Shown here: positions 1 to 5,410 of the stretch, in pieces
How the letters are laid out: every line of letters starts with the position of its first letter
Numbering within the stretch: position 1 is the first letter of the stretch
NCBI RefSeq assembly: GCF_000193735.1
Contig: NZ_AEPF01000009.1
Location: 1-7,063, forward strand
DNA: 7,063 bases
Source: Neisseria sicca 4320
Lineage (GTDB): Bacteria; Pseudomonadota; Gammaproteobacteria; Burkholderiales; Neisseriaceae
Reading direction: 5' to 3'
Notes under the pieces: model-generated
The model's input: only the letters and a program-made list of their open reading frames with translations
What the model was told of the DNA's origin: nothing
The model's database searches: none
Made by a program: the position numbers and the translations under genes

Positions 1-255
1 CGGTTACTGGACGGCATTATGCGCAAAGCCCACCGCAACCGTCCGCTGACGGAAGCGCAAACCAAACGTAACCGATATTTGTCGAAGACCCGTTATGTGG
101 TTGAACAAAGCTTCGGGACGCTGCACCGTAAATTCGGCTACGCCTGGGCAGCCTATTTCGGACTGATTAAAGTGAGTGCGCAAAGCCATCTGAAGGCAAT
201 GTGTTTGAACCTGTTGAAAGCCGCCAACAGGCTAAGTGTGCCTGTTGCCGCCTAA
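1..255 (+). CDS. IS5-family DDE transposase, C-terminal fragment (5' end outside window)
   Basis: The frame is open from base 1 (RLLDGIMRKAH...), so the ATG at 19 is internal and the gene begins before the window. The 84 visible codons end at TAA 253-255. The stretch RYVVEQSFGTLHRKF carries the glutamate (codon 103-105) expected to be the third catalytic acid of the DDE triad, followed by the FG and basic residues typical of IS5 transposases. The closing KAMCLNLLKAANRL helix is also typical of neisserial IS1106-type enzymes. The role is DNA cutting and strand transfer during transposition. Whether the whole enzyme is intact cannot be judged from the fragment. No frameshift is visible in the part shown. 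Confidence 0.9.
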   Translation, partial: RLLDGIMRKAHRNRPLTEAQTKRNRYLSKTRYVVEQSFGTLHRKFGYAWAAYFGLIKVSAQSHLKAMCLNLLKAANRLSVPVAA

Positions 256-291
256 AAGGCGGCCCGGATGCCTGATTATCAGGTATCCGGG
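247..291 (+). repeat. Tandem hairpins at the end of the transposase gene
   Basis: There are two adjacent inverted repeats. The first is GCCGCC-TAAAA-GGCGGC at 247-263, a perfect 6-bp stem whose loop contains the transposase stop codon. The second is at 263-291, a 13-bp stem with a TTA loop and one G-T wobble pair. Neither is followed by a T run, so they do not look like ordinary intrinsic terminators. They may block incoming transcripts or affect mRNA stability or translation of the transposase; this is inference. Confidence 0.7.
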
Positions 292-340
292 GAGGATTAA
301 GGGGGTATTTGGGTAAAATCAGGAGTGACTTGGGGCGAAA

Positions 341-373
341 ACAGCTGAAAACCTGTGTTTGGGTTTCAGCTGT
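341..373 (+). repeat. 10-bp inverted repeat in the IS tail
   Basis: ACAGCTGAAA at 341-350 is the exact reverse complement of TTTCAGCTGT at 364-373, with a 13-base loop. It lies between the transposase gene and the terminal repeat, so it is internal to the element. Its function is unknown. Confidence 0.7.
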
Positions 374-384
374 CGAAGGAAGGG

Positions 385-402
385 CTTTTTTGCAAAGGTC
401 TC
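385..402 (+). repeat. Probable right terminal inverted repeat of the IS
   Basis: The sequence here ends TTTTGCAAAGGTCTC. Its complement, GAGACCTTTGCAAAA, resembles the IS1106/IS5-group terminal repeat that the transposase binds and cuts. The match rests on recall of the family; the left-end partner is outside the window. Confidence 0.6.
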
Positions 403-532
403 GGCTTGGTGGTATAGGGTGAAGCAGGTGTTTTTGTGCATGTTCCTGTTTCAGTATTCTCCTAGAAATACTGTAAACAACGCTACTGTTTTCTATATGT
501 AAGGATTGCAGGCTTGCCTGGAAAATTCATCG

Positions 533-2065
533 TCAGGGTGTGGATGAATAGCTTTTTCCTAAAACCCCGCCCGATCCAATTCTTCCAACAGAGCAGGCCG
601 ACGCGGTTTTTTCGCTATATCGTTCCCTGATTTCGTCGGCAAAGTCTTCCATCGCCTGCCGTTGTGCGGAATATTGGCGGCGGAGGGTCTTCAATTGGCT
701 CAAGAGCTGGCGGTATTGCTTACGGTTGCTTGCCTTATTGATTTCAGCCGCAAAGATTTTCAGGTAGAGCGCTACGATTCGGTCGTGATACGGCTCGGGG
801 AAAGACGGGGCAAAACGTTCCATCATGTACAACGAAAGGTGTTGCTGCAATAGGGCGAGCAACAGGTCGAATTCCTGTTCATGCTCCAATATTTCAGCTT
901 GCAGCGAATATTGACCCGACAAGCGCGCAAGTAGGCGGTTGAATTCATCCGGCCATTCGGCGGCGGGAAACGTGGCTTTCCATGCCTCGTAATGCGGCAA
1001 TGAAAGGCTGGTGGAAAACGCCAAATCCGCTGCGATTTCGCGTACATTTTTATCAGTTTTCTTCAATACATCAAAAAGTTGCAGCTTCCATTTGTGCAGT
1101 GTGCCGAGTGTTCCTTCATCTTCGGCAATGTTGATGCCTTCACGCAAGAGGCGTTCTGCTTCCGCCCAATTTTGCTGCCCGACAGCTTGTTCTACCGCAA
1201 TTTGTCTGAATTGCGGCAGGTGCAGATGTCGTCTGAAATAATCCTGCGCGGCAGCAGTATCGCCTTTCGCCTGCAAAACCTGCCAACCCTCAAATGCCCA
1301 AAATTCATGTTCCCAACCCGACTTGGTAACAGCCAAACGTTTAGCCACATAATCTTGCCACGCCTGCCATTCGCCGCGCAGCCGCCAGATTCGGGCGCGG
1401 ATTTGGTAGATTTTATTGCCTGCCTCCGAGAAATCAAAATAGCGGCTGTCGTCCAAACATTTGTCCAAAAAATTAATCAAACGCTTCGGGACATTTTCCA
1501 TGACCGCCTCTTCCAGCAGGTCGATTGCCATATACATAGCATCGCCCAACATACCGTCCGAATCATCCGCCTTTTCAAAAGCATCCTGCAAACGCGGTAT
1601 CAACAGAGGCAAAGCCTGCTGCAACGCCGCCGTCCCCTCCTGCGCCACATCTTCCAACCAGTTTTGCAGCCTGAAGCCCAAATCGGCGGCTTCGTAGTAA
1701 TCATAATATCGGGTTCGGGAAAAGATTTTGGAGAGCTGCTGCCGATACGGATTGCCGCCCTGTTTAGGCTGTTGCGCATCGGATTCGTCCGGCCGCTCGT
1801 CCGGCGTTTGGGCGCGCACCGCATACCACAACGCCGCCATATGCTTGCACGCCCAGCCATAAGGACAATCGCAGCCCCCGTCCTTAATGTACAAATCACT
1901 ATCCAGCTTCAGCCATACCGAATAGTTTTCCGAACCGCACACCTCCGCCCGATAACGCCCGGCGGAAGTTTTTTGGACATCGCGAACCTTGCCCTGCTGA
2001 AAATACAGCAGGCCGCGTTCGGCGATGTGGGGCGGGAACAGGTGGAGCGGATGGATACGGGGCAT
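533..2065 (-). CDS. SWIM zinc-finger domain protein with frameshifted C-terminus
   Basis: This is a 510-residue product. The N-terminal part (about residues 15-82) is a SWIM domain: GLLYFQQGKV, then a short beta-rich stretch, then CDCPYGWACKH, giving the CxC...CxH zinc ligands C65, C67, C73 and H75. SWIM domains are thought to bind DNA or protein partners. The remaining ~400 residues are helical and rich in W, L, A and Q, resembling a TPR-like repeat scaffold; no catalytic motif is visible. The start is supported by GGAGG (complement of 2072-2076) six bases before the ATG. The last 24 codons look out of frame: removing one A from the A6 run (T607-612 on the + strand) gives SEK followed by PRRPALLEELDRAGF and a stop at 559-561, a more natural ending. 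Separated from viaA upstream by a terminator. Domain call is confident; the cellular role is unknown. Confidence 0.85.
   Translation of the reverse strand: MPRIHPLHLFPPHIAERGLLYFQQGKVRDVQKTSAGRYRAEVCGSENYSVWLKLDSDLYIKDGGCDCPYGWACKHMAALWYAVRAQTPDERPDESDAQQPKQGGNPYRQQLSKIFSRTRYYDYYEAADLGFRLQNWLEDVAQEGTAALQQALPLLIPRLQDAFEKADDSDGMLGDAMYMAIDLLEEAVMENVPKRLINFLDKCLDDSRYFDFSEAGNKIYQIRARIWRLRGEWQAWQDYVAKRLAVTKSGWEHEFWAFEGWQVLQAKGDTAAAQDYFRRHLHLPQFRQIAVEQAVGQQNWAEAERLLREGINIAEDEGTLGTLHKWKLQLFDVLKKTDKNVREIAADLAFSTSLSLPHYEAWKATFPAAEWPDEFNRLLARLSGQYSLQAEILEHEQEFDLLLALLQQHLSLYMMERFAPSFPEPYHDRIVALYLKIFAAEINKASNRKQYRQLLSQLKTLRRQYSAQRQAMEDFADEIRERYSEKTASACSVGRIGSGGVLGKSYSSTP
1226..1237 (+). repeat. DNA uptake sequence, variant core, inside the SWIM gene
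   Basis: ATGTCGTCTGAA contains the GTCGTCTGAA core of the mucosa-type DUS, with AT rather than AG ahead of it. DUS are recognised by the pilus-associated receptor ComP during natural transformation of Neisseria. This copy is a single one, inside coding sequence. Confidence 0.7.
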
Positions 2066-2305
2066 GGTTGGCCTCCATGAAGTTGTTGAAATATGGGGAG
2101 TTTACTGGTTCGGGTGACGTTTGGGGAGAGGGTTGCGGGAAGATTTGTTTAGCAAAGCGGCAAAAGGTCGTCTGAAAATGGGTTTCAGACGACCTTTTTT
2201 TGGGTGGGAAGGGGAGTAGTTTAGAAAGTCCACACATATTCTGCGTATGGATTCCAAGTTGTATAGGGGGGGTATCTTCCAGAAATACATATGAGTAGAA
2301 CAGTG
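2066..2305. other. Intergenic region between viaA and the SWIM gene
   Basis: The 240 bases hold the DUS-pair terminator (2162-2201), a G7 run at 2266-2272, and the ribosome-binding site of the SWIM gene (complement of 2072-2076). About 85 bases lie between the terminator and the SWIM ribosome-binding site, so the SWIM gene probably has its own promoter there. I could not single out convincing -35 and -10 boxes. No small gene is supported. Confidence 0.6.
2162..2201 (-). terminator. DUS-pair intrinsic terminator after viaA
   Basis: Two inverted copies of the uptake sequence form a perfect 16-bp stem: AAAAGGTCGTCTGAAA at 2162-2177 and its complement at 2183-2198, with a five-base loop. On the - strand the stem ends in TTTT; on the + strand it is followed by seven Ts. 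It can therefore work in both directions, and on the - strand it would end the ravA-viaA transcript about 100 bases beyond the viaA stop. Inverted DUS pairs serving as terminators are well known in Neisseria. The cores are AGGTCGTCTGAA (2165-2176) and its complement (2184-2195). Confidence 0.9.
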
Positions 2306-3754
2306 TTATGAGTTGACAACTTGTTTATTAAAAACATCTTTCTTGAACTGTACTAATTCTTGAATTGTCTGCACATTAGGATTGTATATCCACTCACGAT
2401 CAAAATGTGTTTTTAGGCGTTTACTCATAAAAGCATTACCAATAACCAAAGAATTAAACTGATTACCGGTTTCTCGTTGTATTTCGATTGATGCCAACAA
2501 ATCATCAGGTAAGCCATTCATCACAAAATCGGAAATCATTAATAAGTCCGCCTTTCGATAGCTTTCTTGCTCCATCATTTTTAGCGCATGACGTAAAGCT
2601 GGGGCAGCATCTGTACCACCATGAAAGGATTGACGTAAAAAAGCAATCAAATTGGAAATCCCTGTTTTACTTGTTAATTCAAAAGTTTCTATTCCAGTGG
2701 AAAAATTGATAACAAAACAAGAACGGTTTTCGCTTTTGGCTTTTGTTCCTAAAAACAGAGCCATTGCTTTGGCGATATTTTCAGGTAGCCCGTTCATTGA
2801 ACCGCTGGTATCTACGCATAAAATCATTGGTCCGAGCTTTTCATCCTCTTGGCTTTTTTGTTCAACTATAATTTCAGTTGGGGCATCACAATAGGCCATT
2901 CCTTGCAATTCAAAACACATTAATTTGGATTCCAAAAACTTCAAATCAAATAAAATCGACGTTTCTTCATCTGCCATTAAAGCCAATTCAGACGGCAATA
3001 CATACTCTAAATCTTTACCTAAACGTAATCCGATAATTTCTTCGCGCGAATTTACATCAATCTGTGGATTTTGGATGTAAACAGTCTGTTTTACCTGTTC
3101 GATTTTTTCGGATTGTTCGATTTGGCGCATTTTGCCTAGTAATTCAGCAATCTGTTGGGCATTCTTATCTTGGGTCAGATAATTCAGCCAACGTTTCATT
3201 TCTTCAATATCTTGTGGGGTCAAATTGCCAATATCGTCTCCTATACCAAAACCCAGCTGTTCCAATTGTTGCGAAAGCTGCTTAACTACTTCTAATTCTT
3301 GTTTTAACTGGGTTAAAAGTTCCTGCCTTAATTGATTAATTTGTTCTACTTGCCATTGAGCTTTGGCTTGGTCTAACTGTTGCTGCCATTTTTCCGTCAA
3401 CAGTTTCAAAGGCAAATTCTGTTTATGAGATTTTACCTGCTTGCTTTGAGCCAATTCTTTTTGCCAAAAATCTTTTTCAAACGGTATGCCTGTCAATTTG
3501 CAGAAACGTTGGTAATCATCAACAGGCGATTGATTAAAAAGTCCTGTCTGTTGATGATTTTTCAGATTTTCTTCATGTATGGCAAATGGACTTCTTTGCC
3601 ATAAGTCCAACTTGGTTTGGTGTGCCCAGCCAAATAACCTTTGTTGAATCTGTCCACCTAACCAACTGTGCTGTTTGAACAAATCTTGATAATCTGTTTG
3701 CAAAGAAGCTTTAATCCATCTTATTTGCTCGAATAGTTTGCTGCTTAACGACAT
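2306..3754 (-). CDS. viaA: ViaA, VWA-domain partner of the RavA ATPase
   Basis: This is a 482-residue protein, almost the length of E. coli ViaA (483). The C-terminal von Willebrand A domain (about 308-470) has a complete MIDAS metal site: DTSGS at 315-319, T381 in GGTD, and D409 in ISDF. Just before it, LPSELALM...FDLKFLESKL matches the conserved ViaA linker. The N-terminal half is helical, with a Gln/Glu/Lys-rich likely coiled coil at about 120-225. ViaA stimulates the ATPase activity of RavA; in E. coli the pair associates with iron-sulfur and respiratory proteins (Nuo, fumarate reductase) and raises aminoglycoside sensitivity under low oxygen. The start ATG lies inside the end of ravA (10-base overlap), with GGGG (complement of 3760-3763) five bases upstream, which points to translational coupling. 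Its base composition is AT-richer than that of hrpA or the SWIM gene. A canonical 10-mer DUS lies at 2987-2996. Confidence 0.93.
   Translation of the reverse strand: MSLSSKLFEQIRWIKASLQTDYQDLFKQHSWLGGQIQQRLFGWAHQTKLDLWQRSPFAIHEENLKNHQQTGLFNQSPVDDYQRFCKLTGIPFEKDFWQKELAQSKQVKSHKQNLPLKLLTEKWQQQLDQAKAQWQVEQINQLRQELLTQLKQELEVVKQLSQQLEQLGFGIGDDIGNLTPQDIEEMKRWLNYLTQDKNAQQIAELLGKMRQIEQSEKIEQVKQTVYIQNPQIDVNSREEIIGLRLGKDLEYVLPSELALMADEETSILFDLKFLESKLMCFELQGMAYCDAPTEIIVEQKSQEDEKLGPMILCVDTSGSMNGLPENIAKAMALFLGTKAKSENRSCFVINFSTGIETFELTSKTGISNLIAFLRQSFHGGTDAAPALRHALKMMEQESYRKADLLMISDFVMNGLPDDLLASIEIQRETGNQFNSLVIGNAFMSKRLKTHFDREWIYNPNVQTIQELVQFKKDVFNKQVVNS
2987..2996 (-). repeat. DNA uptake sequence, canonical 10-mer, inside viaA
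   Basis: TTCAGACGGC on the + strand is the complement of GCCGTCTGAA, the classical neisserial DUS core. It differs from the GTCGTCTGAA core found at most other sites in this window. It is part of the coding sequence for the LPSELAL stretch of ViaA. Confidence 0.75.
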
Positions 3755-5352
3755 AATGACCCCAGCCGTTCGCAGTCTTTAATCCGCAAATTAAGTTTGT
3801 CGATTTGGTCTAAAATACCTGATACAGCAATATCAATATCGGCTTGGATTGCAAAAGGGCTTTGCAGGTACTGTTGATATTCCTCATATTTTTTCTCAAC
3901 TTGTTTTTTTGTATCAATAAATTGTTTTCGAATATCAGATACGGATTGAGCGAGTGAATGAATTATCCATTCACTGACATCTGATTTTTTATCTCCTTTA
4001 TGAAACATAATTTTAGGTTTGAATGTTAAAGGTTTATATGAATCACGATTAAATCCTCTATTAATTTCTAGTTTTAATGAACAACTGCCTTGCCCATTAA
4101 ATTGACATTTGATGTCTTTGATAGTATTTCCCTGTTCATCGAGAGGGTGAAATGTATCTTGGCTTTTAAATTTATCAAATGGAACAAGTAGCTGATAATT
4201 CTTATTGTAATAATTGTCATATGAATCTATAAATGTAGCTGAAACAGGGAAATATTTTTTTTCATTTATTTCAACTGTATCATAAATATTATTAGAATAA
4301 TAAAGCTGTTTATTAATCTCCTTGTCCAAATTCTCTTTTTCCCTATCCAATCCAGCCAAATCAATATCCGTATCGAACCCGCAGGATTTAATGGCATTCA
4401 TCACGATTTCTTCAACGGTTTCCCGATTTTCAGGTGTTGTCCACAGGCAATATTTCAACAAAACCACATCACTGTGATTGGTTTCTTTACGTCCATTGCA
4501 GAAAGCTGAAGCCTTTAATAATACAGCCGCACGCTGCCAACGGCGATCAGATACATAAACGCCCAATTTATCAAACTGTTCTGTTAATTCTTCCCTAATA
4601 TATTTGATAATCAACAAAGTATCTGTGCTGAGTTTGACTTCGTGAAGTTGCTCGCGCCATTTGGCAAGCTCTTGATAACTAATCTTCAAATCTTCACTGA
4701 TTTCAGGTTTGTCGCTGCTTGGTTTACTGTCTAGTAAACGGTTAAAATTCTCTTCTTGTTCAATCGGCGGTACGAGCAGGCGGATAACAAAACGGTCGTA
4801 TAGGGCTTCCAAGCCTTGATTTTCAGGCGGAATTTCATTGGAAGCAGCAATCAGGGTTTTGAGCGGTACATTAATCCGTTCATCGCCGTTTTTGAAAATA
4901 TGCTCATTAATAATGGTCAGTAAGTTATTCAAAATAGCAGGACTGGATTTCCAAATTTCGTCGAGAAAGGCAAAATCGGCAGTCGGTAAATAGCCGTTTA
5001 TTTTTCGGATATACCGGTCTTCTTTCAATGCTTTAATAGATACGGGACCGAATACTTCTTCAGGTGTACTGAAGCGGTTCATTAAGTATTCAAAGTATTG
5101 AGGATTTTCAAATGCACATGCCAAGCGGCGGGAAATCAGGCTTTTCGCTGTTCCAGGCGGACCAAATAGGAAAGTATTGTGTCCTGCAATCGCTCCAAGC
5201 AGGGAAACTGCCATAATTTGATTGCGTTCATGAATGCCATTTGTGAGTTGTTGCAGCAAATCTGTTATGCGTTTCTGCATCTCATTCTTCTGAGAGTGTT
5301 GGAATTTTTTAGAATTTTGAACAATACGTTCATAATTATTTTCGCTTTTCAT
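3745..5352 (-). CDS. ravA: RavA, MoxR-family AAA+ ATPase
   Basis: This 535-residue protein compares with 498 in E. coli RavA. The AAA+ module (about 25-310) has Walker A GPPGTAKS (64-71), Walker B FAFLDE (127-132), sensor-1 SNE (171-173), a likely arginine finger in YDRF (R187), and sensor-2 SDRRW (268-272). The stretch EYLMNRFSTPEEVFGP is a RavA hallmark. Residues about 350-460 occupy the place of the LARA domain, which in E. coli binds the lysine decarboxylase LdcI; here it is divergent and encoded by the AT-richest DNA in the window. Residues about 465-530 form the C-terminal helical part. RavA assembles as a hexamer and works with ViaA, whose gene overlaps its 3' end. The start at 5352 has AAAAGG (complement of 5362-5367) nine bases upstream. 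Alignment with E. coli would also allow Met25 (5280), since the first 24 residues are extra. Confidence 0.93.
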   Translation of the reverse strand: MKSENNYERIVQNSKKFQHSQKNEMQKRITDLLQQLTNGIHERNQIMAVSLLGAIAGHNTFLFGPPGTAKSLISRRLACAFENPQYFEYLMNRFSTPEEVFGPVSIKALKEDRYIRKINGYLPTADFAFLDEIWKSSPAILNNLLTIINEHIFKNGDERINVPLKTLIAASNEIPPENQGLEALYDRFVIRLLVPPIEQEENFNRLLDSKPSSDKPEISEDLKISYQELAKWREQLHEVKLSTDTLLIIKYIREELTEQFDKLGVYVSDRRWQRAAVLLKASAFCNGRKETNHSDVVLLKYCLWTTPENRETVEEIVMNAIKSCGFDTDIDLAGLDREKENLDKEINKQLYYSNNIYDTVEINEKKYFPVSATFIDSYDNYYNKNYQLLVPFDKFKSQDTFHPLDEQGNTIKDIKCQFNGQGSCSLKLEINRGFNRDSYKPLTFKPKIMFHKGDKKSDVSEWIIHSLAQSVSDIRKQFIDTKKQVEKKYEEYQQYLQSPFAIQADIDIAVSGILDQIDKLNLRIKDCERLGSLCR

Positions 5353-5410
5353 TGTGTTGTACCTTTTATGTAAGTTAGAAATTTTCCTGTAAATGTATTG
5401 GATAATATCA
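5353..5410 (-). other. Short AT-rich gap between hrpA and ravA
   Basis: The 58 bases separate the hrpA stop from the ravA start. No hairpin with a T run is visible, so read-through from hrpA into ravA is possible. The gap is AT-rich and could hold a promoter, but I see no box pair good enough to annotate. It contains the ravA ribosome-binding site. Confidence 0.5.

Larger units (their letters stand above)
1..402 (+). mobile_element. 3' part of an IS5-family (IS1106-like) insertion sequence
   Basis: The left portion lies outside the window. What is visible is the transposase tail (1-255), a non-coding tail with three hairpins (247-373), and a probable right terminal inverted repeat at 385-402. 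Read inward from base 402 the sequence is GAGACCTTTGCAAAA, which matches my recollection of the terminal repeats of IS1106-type elements in Neisseria. The transposase reads toward this end, as expected for a right end. Family assignment is from knowledge of the transposase and the terminal repeat. The exact boundary and any target-site duplication cannot be confirmed because the left end is missing. The element sits downstream of the SWIM gene and does not interrupt any visible gene. Confidence 0.75.

Noticed and set aside
452..473. Hairpin CAGTATT/AATACTG as a terminator of the SWIM gene
   Set aside because: The stem is only 7 bp of mostly A-T pairs with an 8-base loop, and no T run follows on the - strand.
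403..532. Possible small RNA, Correia element or small gene downstream of the IS
   Set aside because: No Correia-type ends, no ribosome-binding site with a convincing open frame, and no terminator; nothing can be supported in this stretch.
1079..2080. Long + strand open frame of 333 codons opposite the SWIM gene
   Set aside because: It lies wholly antisense to a gene with a clear domain and ribosome-binding site, and its translation shows no recognisable motif; it is a shadow of GC-rich coding sequence.
2266..2272. G7 run between viaA and the terminator as a phase-variable promoter element
   Set aside because: It lies downstream of viaA and before the terminator, so it is not placed in a promoter of any visible gene.
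2306..5352. Reading the MoxR-VWA pair as a new anti-phage or conflict system
   Set aside because: The two proteins match RavA and ViaA in length, motif order and gene overlap, and no effector or toxin gene accompanies them.
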